From NCBI GenBank assembly GCA_023426345.1, contig JAFAAX010000063.1, forward strand, positions 1 to 33,002: a stretch of DNA of 33,002 bases, in the 5' to 3' direction. Below the pieces are notes generated by a model. That model made no database searches. It saw only the letters and a program-made list of their open reading frames with translations, and had not been told where the DNA came from. Position numbers and translations under genes: made by a program. Each line of letters starts with the position of its first letter. The first letter of the stretch is position 1. This stretch comes from Actinomycetes bacterium (lineage in GTDB: Bacteria; Actinomycetota; Actinomycetes; Actinomycetales; Actinomycetaceae). Of this stretch, positions 18,501-26,109 are shown in pieces.

Positions 18501-18521
18501 AAACAATGCGTGGAGGGTTCG

Positions 18522-18534
18522 CGAAACTATTTCG
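18522..18534. promoter_or_regulatory. LacI-type operator, copy 2
   Basis: CGAAA-CTA-TTTCG is a perfect 5+5 inverted repeat about 15-27 bases after the predicted start, centred 111 bp from copy 1. The two sites flank the TTGACA promoter and could be bridged by a tetrameric repressor. Confidence 0.7.
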
Positions 18535-18579
18535 GCCGACGGAGACCGGAACGAGCCTTCCAGGGACGGAGCATCAACG

Positions 18580-19899
18580 ATGAGGCGGAGACGAGCGATC
18601 GCAGGATTGGCTGCGGCCGCCGCGGCGGCCATGGCCCTGACGGCCTGCGGCGGAGGCACGGAGTCGGGATCGGCATCGGGCGGCCAGACGGGGGCCGGCG
18701 GTGCGGGCGCGTCCGCCTGGGCCCTTACCGGCGGCACCCACGAGCAGATCTGGAAGGACTCGTTCGAGCAGTGGAACCAGGCGAACCCGGACCAGAAGAT
18801 CGACGTCCAGTGGTTCGCCAACGACTCCTACAAGGAGAAGGTCCGGACGGCCATCGGGTCGGACAATGCGCCCACCCTGATCTTCAGCTGGGGCGGCGCC
18901 ACCGTGCGGGACTACGTGTCCGCCGGCAAGGTGGCTGACATCACGGCCGACACCTCGGACGTGCTGACGAGGGTGATCCCCTCGATCGCCGAGGGCGGAA
19001 AGGTGGACGGGAAGGTCTACGCCATCCCGAACGTCGGCACACAGCCCGTCGTCCTCTACTACAACAAGGACTTGTTTGATCAGGCGGGCGTCAGCGTCCC
19101 GACCACCTGGAGCGAGCTCGAGGCGGCCGTCCAGACGTTCAAGGACGCCGGCATCACCCCGATCGCGCTGGCCGGGGCGTCGAAGTGGACGAACATGATG
19201 TGGCTGGAGTACCTCCTCGACCGGATCGGGGGCGCGGAGGTGTTCCAGAAGATCGAGGCCAACGAACCCGACGCCTGGTCGGATCCCGCCGTCCTCGAAG
19301 CGGTCACCAAGGTCCAGGACCTGGTCAAGGAGGGCGCCTTCGGAGACGCCTTCGGATCGGTGGTCGCCGACTCGAACGCCGACGTCGCGCTGGTCCACAC
19401 CGGCAAGGCCGCCATGCTGCTGCAGGGCAGTTGGGGCTATGGGACGTTCATGACGGATGCTCCCGACTTCGTCTCCGGCGGCTCGCTCGGGTTCGCCGCC
19501 TTCCCGACCGTCGAGGGCGGCGCAGGCGATCCCAGCGACGTCGTCGGCAACCAGGCGAACTTCTGGTCGGTCTCGGCCACCGCGTCGGAGAAGGCGCAGT
19601 CCGACGCCAAGGCCTACCTCAACACGCTCTTCGACGACGCCTACGTCCAGGCGATGGTGGACGGCGGCGACATCCCGCCGACGGTCGGCGCGGAGAAGTT
19701 CATCAAGGGCTCGACCCAGGAGGATTTCCTCGACTTCGGCTACAACCTGGTGCTCGACTCCGCGAGCTTCCAGCTGTCCTGGGACCAGGCGCTGCCCGCT
19801 GACACCTCGCAGACGCTGCTCGACAACATCCAGCAGGTGTTCGCGCTGGCCATCACGCCCCAGCAGTTCGCCGACGCCATGAACGCGACCCTCAAGTAG
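18580..19899 (+). CDS. ABC sugar-binding lipoprotein (second system)
   Basis: The 439-residue solute-binding protein has an Arg-rich, Ala-rich lipoprotein signal peptide ending in lipobox LTAC (Cys23) and a Gly/Ser linker. The mature domain is of the CUT1 sugar-binding type, with VLYYNKDLFDQAGV in the hinge region and LLQGSWGYGTF. ATG 18580 is preceded by GGGACGGAG and sits properly at the signal peptide; an upstream in-frame ATG at 18478 lies inside the TTGACA promoter and is rejected. It differs clearly in sequence from the first binding protein, so it probably serves a different ligand. With a GH120 gene at the operon end, beta-xylo-oligosaccharides are the likely substrate. Confidence 0.93.
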   Translation: MRRRRAIAGLAAAAAAAMALTACGGGTESGSASGGQTGAGGAGASAWALTGGTHEQIWKDSFEQWNQANPDQKIDVQWFANDSYKEKVRTAIGSDNAPTLIFSWGGATVRDYVSAGKVADITADTSDVLTRVIPSIAEGGKVDGKVYAIPNVGTQPVVLYYNKDLFDQAGVSVPTTWSELEAAVQTFKDAGITPIALAGASKWTNMMWLEYLLDRIGGAEVFQKIEANEPDAWSDPAVLEAVTKVQDLVKEGAFGDAFGSVVADSNADVALVHTGKAAMLLQGSWGYGTFMTDAPDFVSGGSLGFAAFPTVEGGAGDPSDVVGNQANFWSVSATASEKAQSDAKAYLNTLFDDAYVQAMVDGGDIPPTVGAEKFIKGSTQEDFLDFGYNLVLDSASFQLSWDQALPADTSQTLLDNIQQVFALAITPQQFADAMNATLK

Positions 19900-19911
19900 C
19901 TCCGCGCGACC

Positions 19912-20856
19912 ATGGACGACTCCACTCTCACGCGCGGTCCGGCCCAGGCGGCGGCCCCGGGTCGGACCGCGGGCGGGCGGAAGACCCGCCCGCATGGCCC
20001 CAGCGGCCTGTTCGCGCTGCCCGCGATGGCGTTCTTCGTGGCCTTCGCGATCATCCCCCTGATCGGCGTCATCGTCCTCAGTTTCATGAACTGGGACGGT
20101 CTGTCCTCGCCGACCTTCGCCGGGATCGCGAACTGGCGGACCACGCTGGCGTCGCCCCAGACGCTCAACGCGATCCGGCTGACCGTCATCCTCATGGCGA
20201 TCACGTGGCTGGTCCAGACTCCGCTGTCGATGGCCCTGGGCATCTTCATGGCGTCGCGCCAGCGGTACCGGGAGTTCCTCTCGGTCCTCTACTTCCTCCC
20301 GCTGCTGTTCTCCTCGGCGGCCTTGGGCATCACGTTCAAGGCCCTCCTGGATCCGAACTTCGGGATCTCCCAGGCTCTCGGGCTGCCGTTCCTCCGGCAG
20401 GACTGGCTGGGCAGCTCGACGCTGGCCCTGCCGATGACGATCGTCGTCATCTCCTGGACGTTCGTGCCCTTCCACTCCCTGATCTACCAGGGCGGCGTCC
20501 GCCAGATCCCGGCCGTGCTGTACGAGGCGGCCGAGCTGGACGGGGCGTCGTGGTGGCAGCGGCTCCGGCACATCACGATCCCGCAGCTCAAGTACACGAT
20601 CATCACGGACTCCACCTTGCAGCTGGTCGGCGCCCTCACCTACTTCGACCTCATCTACGTCCTCACCGGCGGAGGTCCGGGGGACGCCACCCGCATCCTC
20701 CCGCTGCACATGTATCTGCTCGGATTCAAGAGCTTCAACATGGGCCAGGCCAGCGTGGTCGGCACGATCCTCCTGGTCGTGGGGCTGGCGCTGTCCCTGG
20801 GGCTCAACCGGTTGTCCGGATCGACGAAGATGGAGAGCCAGGTGCAAGGCCTGTGA
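19912..20856 (+). CDS. ABC sugar permease, MalF-like (second system)
   Basis: The 314-residue permease has a basic, disordered N-terminus, about six spans (the first near GLFALPAMAFFVAFAIIPLI) and the EAA loop YEAAELDGASWWQRLRHIT. It follows the binding-protein gene after only 12 bases, and no Shine-Dalgarno sequence is visible in that gap (CTCCGCGACC), so initiation may rely on coupling. Its stop overlaps the next permease start (GTGA). As in the first system, no ATPase subunit gene is present. Confidence 0.94.
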   Translation: MDDSTLTRGPAQAAAPGRTAGGRKTRPHGPSGLFALPAMAFFVAFAIIPLIGVIVLSFMNWDGLSSPTFAGIANWRTTLASPQTLNAIRLTVILMAITWLVQTPLSMALGIFMASRQRYREFLSVLYFLPLLFSSAALGITFKALLDPNFGISQALGLPFLRQDWLGSSTLALPMTIVVISWTFVPFHSLIYQGGVRQIPAVLYEAAELDGASWWQRLRHITIPQLKYTIITDSTLQLVGALTYFDLIYVLTGGGPGDATRILPLHMYLLGFKSFNMGQASVVGTILLVVGLALSLGLNRLSGSTKMESQVQGL

Positions 20857-21680
20857 AGAAGAGCAATCCGATCGGTCGCTGGCTGGCGGGAGGCCTGGGC
20901 TGGCTCTGGCTCCTCATCGTGATCCTGCCGATCTATTACATCATCATCACGAGCCTGCGCACCCAGGCGTCGTTCTACACGGAGAACCCCCTCCTGCCGA
21001 CCGCCCACCCGACGATCCGCGCCTACATCTCCGTCTTCCAGAACGACTTCTGGCAGTACTTCCTCAACACGGTCATCATCACGGTGGCGGCCGTCGCGGT
21101 GATCCTGGTGGTGTGCCTGATGGTCTCCTACTACATCGTGCGCCGCAGGAACCGGTGGTCGAACCTGGCCTTCAGCACGATCCTGCTGGGGCTGGGCATC
21201 CCCTTGCAGGCGGTCATCGTCCCCGTCTACTACATGGTGGTCCGGATGGGCCTGTACGACAGCCTGCTCGGCCTGATCCTCCCCTCGATCGCGTTCGGCA
21301 TCCCGATCACCGTCATGATCCTGGTGAACTTCATGCGGGACATCCCCGACGAGCTCTTCGACTCAATGGGCGTCGACGGCGCGAGCGACTGGACGATCCT
21401 GTGGAGGCTCGTCGCGCCCTTGTCGAAACCCGGCATCATGACCGTCGGCATCTACCAGGCCCTCCAGGTGTGGAACGGGTTCCTGTTCCCCCTGGTCCTC
21501 ACGCAGAGCTCCGAGGTCCGCGTGCTCACCCTGTCCCTGTGGAGCTACCAGGGCCAGTTCACCAGCGACATCCCGGCGATCCTGGCGGCTGTGACGATGT
21601 CCGCCCTGCCGGTGCTCGTCGCCTACATCTTCGGCCGCAAGCAGATGGTCGCGGGCATGACCGCGGGCTTCAGCAAGTGA
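20853..21680 (+). CDS. ABC sugar permease, MalG-like (second system)
   Basis: The 275-residue second transmembrane subunit begins with GTG 20853, overlapping the upstream stop by four bases. It has spans such as WLWLLIVILPIYYIIITSL and a modified EAA motif in which the usual E-A-A-hydrophobic-D-G reads FDSMGVDGASDWTILWRLV. The C-terminus GRKQMVAGMTAGFSK is family-typical. Alternative starts further in would cut off the first membrane span. It pairs with the preceding permease; the GH120 gene follows after 34 bases. Confidence 0.93.
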   Translation: MKKSNPIGRWLAGGLGWLWLLIVILPIYYIIITSLRTQASFYTENPLLPTAHPTIRAYISVFQNDFWQYFLNTVIITVAAVAVILVVCLMVSYYIVRRRNRWSNLAFSTILLGLGIPLQAVIVPVYYMVVRMGLYDSLLGLILPSIAFGIPITVMILVNFMRDIPDELFDSMGVDGASDWTILWRLVAPLSKPGIMTVGIYQALQVWNGFLFPLVLTQSSEVRVLTLSLWSYQGQFTSDIPAILAAVTMSALPVLVAYIFGRKQMVAGMTAGFSK

Positions 21681-21714
21681 CCCCGTCCGTCTCACAGAAG
21701 GAACAGACCCTCTC

Positions 21715-23841
21715 ATGTCACGCACTCTCCACGTCAGCCCCTCCGGCGCCGACGATCACGCCGGGACGCCCTCGTCGCCGCTGCTGACGATCTCCCGGGC
21801 CGCGGAGCTCGCGATGCCGGGCGACACGGTCCTCATCCATGCGGGCACGTACCGCGAGTGGGTCCGCCCCCCGCGCGGCGGACTGTCCGACCGCTGCCGC
21901 ATCACCTACGCGGCGGCGCCCGGCGAGCACGTCCTGGTCACGGGCGCGGAGCCCGTTGCCGGCTGGGTGCGGGCGGAGGCCATCGACGAGGGCGTCCCCG
22001 CCGGCCGAGACGGCGCCCCGGAGACCAGTGCCCCGGAGGCCGGCGCGGCGGACCCGGTCGACGTCTGGCGAGTGACGGTGCCGAACGCGTTCTTCTCCGA
22101 CCGCGGCGTGCGCAATCCGTTCGCCACGGAGCTGTTCGGCGACTGGGTGGTGCGGCCCGATCCGCGAGATCCCGAAGCCGACCCGCAGCATCTCGGCGCC
22201 GTCTACCTGGACGGACGGGCCCTATCGGAGGCGCCGTCGCTCGCGGCGGTCGCGCATCCGAGCCGGCGGGACGCCCTCGTCGATGACTGGACGCGGACCA
22301 CGGTGCCCGCCCCCCACGCGGACTGGGCGACCCGGACGTGGGCCGCCCGGGTCGATGGGGAGGCCGCCACGACGACGATCCAGGCGCATTTCGGGCCGGG
22401 CGTCGACCCGAACGACCACCTCGTCGAGATCAACGTCCGCCCCGCTGTCCTGCGCCCCGAGCGCCACCACATCGACTGGATCACGGTGCGCGGCCTCGAG
22501 CTGGCCCAGGCCGCGACCCAGTGGGCGCCCCCCACCGCCGAGCAGGAGGGGCTCGTGGGCCCGAACTGGGCGAAGGGGTGGATCCTCGAGGACAACGTCA
22601 TCCACGACTCGCGCTGCTCGGGGGTGTCGCTGGGCAAGGAGTCCTCGACGGGGCAGAACTTCGCCGGGACGCGCCGCGACAAGCCGGGCTACCTCTACCA
22701 GCTGGAGTCCGTGTTCGCCGCCCGCCGGATCGGCTGGGACAAGGAGCACATCGGCTCCCACATCGTGCGCCGCAACCAGATCTTCGACTGCGGCCAGACC
22801 GGCATCGTCGGGCACCTCGGCTGCGTGTTCTCCACGATCGAGGACAACGACATCCACGACATCGCGACGCGCCGCGACTTCTTCGGCCACGAGATCGCCG
22901 GCATCAAGCTCCACGCGGCCATCGACGTGCGCATCCGCCACAACCACATCCACGACTGCACGCTGGGGACCTGGCTGGACTGGGAGACGCAGGGGACGCG
23001 GATCTCGCGCAACATCTACCATGACAACGCGCGCGACCTGTTCGTCGAGGTCAGCCATGGTCCCTACCTGGTCGACCACAACGTCTTCGCCTCCCCGGCG
23101 GCCGTCGAGGTGGTGAGCGGGGGCGGCGCCTTCGTCCACAACCTCGTCGCGGGCACCGTCCGCCTGGAGCCCGTGATGGACCGCGCGACGCCCTACCACC
23201 TCCCGCATTCGACGCAGGTCGCGGGCTATTCGGTGATCCCCGGGGGCGACGACAGGTGGGTGGGCAACCTCTTCCTCGGCGGCGATGCTCAGGCGGCCTA
23301 CGGTCCGGAATTCCGCGGAGGGGACCGCTCCGGGATCGGGGCGGGGACATCGGTGTACGAGGGCTTCCCGGCGTCGTTCGAGGAGTACATGGGGCCCGTG
23401 CTGGCGGCCTCGGGCGAGCACGATCACGACACCTACCACGGGCGCCGGCTCCCGGCCTACGTCCGCGCGAACGTCTACGCCGGTGGAGCCCGGCCCGTCC
23501 CGGGGGAGCCGGGGGCCGCGATGCTGTCCGGCTCCGCCTCGGTGGCGGTGCGAGTGGCCGAGGGCGGTGGCGCGGACCCCGACGAGGGCGGCCCTTCGGG
23601 CGAGGGCGTGATCCTGGAGGTCATGGTGCCCGCAGGGCTGTCGGCGGCGGCGCGCCCCGTCGTGGTCGGCGCTGACCTGGAACGGACGTACTTCGCCCAG
23701 GCCGAGTACGAGGAGCCCGACGGCACACCGGCGCTCATGGACGTCGACCTGGTCGGCGACGTGGCGCGGCAGGGCCGGGCCGTTCCCGCCGGCCCGCTCC
23801 ACGGACTGCGCGAGGGGCGCGCTGCGGTGCGCCTCTGGTGA
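21715..23841 (+). CDS. GH120 beta-xylosidase
   Basis: The 708-residue right-handed beta-helix protein strongly resembles GH120 beta-xylosidases such as XylC of Thermoanaerobacterium saccharolyticum. The opening LHVSPSGADDHAGTPSSPLL, the segments WAPPTAEQEGLVGPNW and GHEIAGIKLHAAIDV, and the active-site region are alike. Catalytic candidates are Asp422 in WLDWE and Glu445 in FVEVSHGPY; their 23-residue spacing equals that of XylC Asp382 and Glu405. There is no signal peptide, so it releases xylose from imported xylo-oligosaccharides in the cytoplasm. ATG 21715 is preceded by AGAAGGAACAG. It is the last gene of the LacI-controlled operon. A pectate-lyase-like helix is the alternative, but the GH120 match is too detailed. 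Confidence 0.9.
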   Translation: MSRTLHVSPSGADDHAGTPSSPLLTISRAAELAMPGDTVLIHAGTYREWVRPPRGGLSDRCRITYAAAPGEHVLVTGAEPVAGWVRAEAIDEGVPAGRDGAPETSAPEAGAADPVDVWRVTVPNAFFSDRGVRNPFATELFGDWVVRPDPRDPEADPQHLGAVYLDGRALSEAPSLAAVAHPSRRDALVDDWTRTTVPAPHADWATRTWAARVDGEAATTTIQAHFGPGVDPNDHLVEINVRPAVLRPERHHIDWITVRGLELAQAATQWAPPTAEQEGLVGPNWAKGWILEDNVIHDSRCSGVSLGKESSTGQNFAGTRRDKPGYLYQLESVFAARRIGWDKEHIGSHIVRRNQIFDCGQTGIVGHLGCVFSTIEDNDIHDIATRRDFFGHEIAGIKLHAAIDVRIRHNHIHDCTLGTWLDWETQGTRISRNIYHDNARDLFVEVSHGPYLVDHNVFASPAAVEVVSGGGAFVHNLVAGTVRLEPVMDRATPYHLPHSTQVAGYSVIPGGDDRWVGNLFLGGDAQAAYGPEFRGGDRSGIGAGTSVYEGFPASFEEYMGPVLAASGEHDHDTYHGRRLPAYVRANVYAGGARPVPGEPGAAMLSGSASVAVRVAEGGGADPDEGGPSGEGVILEVMVPAGLSAAARPVVVGADLERTYFAQAEYEEPDGTPALMDVDLVGDVARQGRAVPAGPLHGLREGRAAVRLW

Positions 23842-23876
23842 TGTCGGTTGCCCGCCCTGCGGCGCCTGCGCCGACA
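23842..23876 (+). terminator. Possible terminator after GH120
   Basis: TGTCGG (23842-23847) pairs with CCGACA (23871-23876) around a GC-rich loop containing GGCGC-CT-GCGCC. It begins right after the stop and lies between convergent units. The absence of a U-tract keeps confidence low. Confidence 0.4.
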
Positions 23877-23879
23877 CCG

Positions 23880-24054
23880 CTATCGGCTGAGCAGCTCCCA
23901 TCCGAGCCGGTCCGCCGCGGCGTGGTCAAAGGTGACGGTCCGGTGGATCCCGAACGCCTGCAGTGATGCCTGAATGAGGGCATCCAGGAAGGCCGCGCCG
24001 CGCTGCGCCAGGTCCAGAGCGACGACGCCGGCCTCGCCGGCCTCTAGGCCAAGA
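23880..24054 (-). pseudogene. VapC-like PIN toxin, C-terminal fragment
   Basis: The last 50 or so codons before TAG 23880-23882 encode a stretch typical of the C-terminal half of PIN-domain ribonuclease toxins: ALDLA, FLDALIQAS (second acidic residue of the active site) and TVTFDHAAADRLGWELL, comparable to the usual TFDRKAA...L ending. The N-terminal half, with the first catalytic Asp, is missing. Upstream in this frame the DNA instead encodes an alpha/beta hydrolase in another frame. No partner antitoxin adjoins it. It looks like the remnant of a toxin gene joined to foreign sequence by deletion. Not expected to be functional. Confidence 0.5.
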
Positions 24055-24328
24055 TCCTCCCGAACTTCCTGCCGCCTGAGTGACCGACCAACACGCACGC
24101 GGGCGACCCGGTCGCGTCGTCCGGCGTCGCGCCTGTCAGGCCGTCGATCTCCGTCACCACCGCATCCACCCAGTCTTGCAGGTGCACGTCGGAGGAGACC
24201 GGCGCCAGCACGCCCACGCCGGGCATCGTCATCGGGTGCGCGCGGTGGCCTGCTGCCTCGAGGACGGGTGTGACGCCGTCCCATGAGGACGCGTCGAGCC
24301 ATAGGCCCGGAACCAGGATGACGTCCAT
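24044..24328 (-). pseudogene. Alpha/beta hydrolase, N-terminal fragment
   Basis: From ATG 24328 the frame encodes 94 residues beginning DVILVPGLWLDASSWDGV, with oxyanion-region features, and later VLVGHSGG, the nucleophile elbow of small alpha/beta hydrolases. Full-length relatives have 220-250 residues with Asp and His further on. Here the frame ends 8 residues after the elbow (FGRILA, then TAG), so it lacks most of the catalytic fold. The sequence changes into a VapC fragment near 24045-24070. A deletion that fused two genes is the simplest explanation. Confidence 0.65.
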
Positions 24329-24470
24329 AACGACACAGTAGTGGGGGACCTCCGTCCGTCTCTCGCTCGTTGCACGAGGGCGGAGCCGTCGGCTGAGTCC
24401 GCTGGGCGGGCCCCGCAACACGACAATGCCGCACACAGATCCGGAAGGGTGTCGTGGGAATCGTTCGTCA

Positions 24471-24504
24471 CCTGCGTGGACGCAGGACGGGGAGGATTCC
24501 TCCC
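24471..24504 (-). terminator. Tandem hairpins after hicB
   Basis: Two stems lie 32 bases past the hicB stop: GGGAGG-N3-CCTCCC (24490-24504) and CCTGCG-N4-CGCAGG (24471-24486). Neither is followed by a U-tract, but two adjacent perfect stems at a gene end suggest termination. Between 24329 and 24470 I see no gene. Confidence 0.5.
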
Positions 24505-24535
24505 GGGCATGCCCGTGCCCAGCGGCTCTCGCCGG

Positions 24536-24922
24536 TCACGCGTGCAGGAGTTGGGACACTCTGCCCTTCGTGATACCCATCAGTGTTGCGATGTCCTGAA
24601 CGGGGAGCCCCTCCTGTCGGAGCTCGACAGCGGCGTCGATCTGCACCTGCCGCGCGTGAGCAGCGGCCTTGTCTGCGGTCTCCCGAGTCCTGCGCACGCG
24701 ATCAGTCGCGTACTTGGCGCTGCCGTCGACCTCCAACTCGACCACCGCCTCTCCCAACGAAGGCTCTCCAAGGTGCGCGGCCCAGATTGTGAGGAGGTCC
24801 TGGGCCATCTCTTGGGCCTCCTTGAGGGTGTGGCCCTGCGTGAGATGGACGGCGTCCCCAATCGGAACCTCGACCACCCACCACTTCCCCTCGCGCGTCG
24901 TCCGCGCCGCAAGCGTCGTCAT
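24536..24922 (-). CDS. hicB: HicB-family antitoxin
   Basis: The 128-residue protein has a HicB-type fold at residues 1-50 (WWVVEVPIGDAVHLTQGHTLKEAQEMA, shown here only as a landmark of residues 14-40) and an acidic middle region. A C-terminal helix-turn-helix (VQDIATLMGITKGRVSQLL) can bind DNA. HicB neutralises the HicA RNase and represses the operon. The start overlaps the hicA stop (ATGA), the usual hicA-hicB order. The fused HTH suggests it is the autorepressor at the repeat near 25110-25140. A few HicB proteins lack such a domain, so this is the DNA-binding variety. Confidence 0.85.
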   Translation of the reverse strand: MTTLAARTTREGKWWVVEVPIGDAVHLTQGHTLKEAQEMAQDLLTIWAAHLGEPSLGEAVVELEVDGSAKYATDRVRRTRETADKAAAHARQVQIDAAVELRQEGLPVQDIATLMGITKGRVSQLLHA

Positions 24923-25104
24923 GCGTCGACCTCCTTGAGGATCGCCTGTGCCAGTCGTTCATTGATCTCCCGATGACGGGGAACGGCGGTGAAGCGATCA
25001 GCCACCCAAACCTTCGTGTGGTGGGCGCCCTCGACGACGCGCAGTTCGACGCCGCGGGTGCGCGCGAGGTCGGACAGCCGTTTCATGAGGGATGATCGCT
25101 TCAT
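24919..25104 (-). CDS. hicA: HicA-family mRNA interferase toxin
   Basis: This small toxin (61 residues) has a double-stranded-RNA-binding-like fold. The motif GAHHTKVW at residues 27-34 carries the catalytic histidine of HicA (usually GSHH), and PRHREINERLAQAILKEV is the typical C-terminal part. HicA cleaves mRNA and stops growth when HicB is lost. ATG 25104 is chosen over the longer reading frame because homology starts at MKRSSLMKRL. There is no RBS; TATACT ends exactly six bases before the ATG, so the mRNA is probably leaderless. It forms an operon with hicB and is flanked by toxin remnants. Confidence 0.85.
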   Translation of the reverse strand: MKRSSLMKRLSDLARTRGVELRVVEGAHHTKVWVADRFTAVPRHREINERLAQAILKEVDA

Positions 25105-25109
25105 CGCCA

Positions 25110-25140
25110 GAGTATAGCAACGCTCTCTACATGAGTATAG
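25110..25140 (-). promoter_or_regulatory. hicAB promoter and repeat operator
   Basis: GAGTATAG occurs at 25110-25117 and again at 25133-25140 (23 bp apart, about two helical turns). On the minus strand each contains the -10-like TATACT. The proximal one places the transcript start at the hicA ATG. The repeat may be the binding site for HicB. Confidence 0.5.
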
Positions 25141-25195
25141 GGGAGCTGTTCTACTGCTGTGAGCGCTCATCTCGTCGAGAGGGGAGCGGGGCTTC

Positions 25196-25217
25196 GTTCA
25201 CCTCCCGTTCACCTCTC
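25196..25217 (+). promoter_or_regulatory. Candidate PHO box (PhoP direct repeat)
   Basis: GTTCACC occurs at 25196-25202 and 25207-25213, exactly 11 bp apart, each followed by TC. PhoP of Streptomyces binds 11-nt direct repeats with conserved GTTCACC, so the match is close. It is oriented toward the DUF4956-VTC operon, 134 bases upstream. No clear -10 was found after it. The region to 25350 holds no gene I can support. Confidence 0.6.
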
Positions 25218-25350
25218 ACAGATCGGGCCTGCGCCCACCACAGCGCATTCACAGGCGCGACTGGCGAAATGGGACCATCCACAGGGCGCCACCCGGCGTC
25301 CCCGTCCGGCACCGGCCCAGGCCGGCCGCCCTCCCGCCGAGGAGTTCCCC

Positions 25351-26109
25351 ATGTCCTTCGCACTGCCTGTCCTGCTCGACATCGCAGCGATCGCCGTCCT
25401 GGTGTTCGGGCTGTACTTCCCGCGTCACCATCGAGCCGACCTCATCGTCGCCTTCCTGGGGGTCAACATCGGCGTCTTCGCGGTCTCGGCGGTCCTGGCG
25501 ACCGCCACGGTCTCCGCCGGTCTGGGACTGGGACTGTTCGGCGTCCTGTCGATCATCCGGCTGCGGTCCTCGGAGATCTCGCAACGCGAGGTCGCCTACT
25601 ACTTCGCGTCCCTGGCGCTCGGTCTGCTCACGGGCCTGACCTCCGCGATCACGCCCGTCGTCATCGGGTTGGTGGTCCTGGTCATCGCGGCGCTGGCCAT
25701 CGGCGACAGCCGGACGCTGTTCGGCGGGTACGACGCGCAGGAGGTCCACTTGGACCGCGCGGTCGCGGACCCGGACGAACTGCGCGCCGTCCTCACCGAC
25801 CTCCTCGGCGCCCAGGTCGTCGGCGTGAGCGTGATCCGGCTGGACATGGTCAACGACCTCACAATCGCCCAGGTCCGCATCAGGCGCGGCGGGCGATCGC
25901 AGCGCCGCAGCTCTCAGGCCGACACCGCCGCTCGCCGCGCGACGTCCTTCGTCGACCCGCTTGACGAGGGCGACGCCCTGGCGCTCGGGTCGCGGCAGGC
26001 CGAGGCGGCTCGGCAATCGGGCGCGACCCCCCGGCAGCCGGTGGACGACGCCGCCGCCTCCCAGATGAAGGCGGGCGTGCGGGCCCGGACGGCGCAGGAG
26101 GTGGCGTGA
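25351..26109 (+). CDS. DUF4956 membrane protein
   Basis: The 252-residue protein has about five hydrophobic segments (residues 4-23, 31-50, 54-69, 82-97 and 100-118), with the conserved-looking FGVLSIIRLRSSEISQREVAYYF between the third and fourth. A soluble region of about 65 residues follows, and a disordered, Ala/Arg-rich tail from about 185. The family is DUF4956, whose role is unknown. It is repeatedly found next to VTC-domain proteins, as here. ATG 25351 follows CCGAGGAG at a good distance. The stop touches the VTC start (TGATG). An accessory membrane partner for the VTC protein is inference from context. Confidence 0.85.
   Translation: MSFALPVLLDIAAIAVLVFGLYFPRHHRADLIVAFLGVNIGVFAVSAVLATATVSAGLGLGLFGVLSIIRLRSSEISQREVAYYFASLALGLLTGLTSAITPVVIGLVVLVIAALAIGDSRTLFGGYDAQEVHLDRAVADPDELRAVLTDLLGAQVVGVSVIRLDMVNDLTIAQVRIRRGGRSQRRSSQADTAARRATSFVDPLDEGDALALGSRQAEAARQSGATPRQPVDDAAASQMKAGVRARTAQEVA

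Noticed and set aside
21715..23841. Pectate lyase or generic parallel beta-helix protein
   Set aside because: The active-site residues and many segments match GH120 beta-xylosidases, and the operon is about xylosides.
25241..25260. A third PHO-box unit (ATTCACA at 25247)
   Set aside because: It is not in 11-bp phase with the two GTTCACC units and matches the heptamer poorly.
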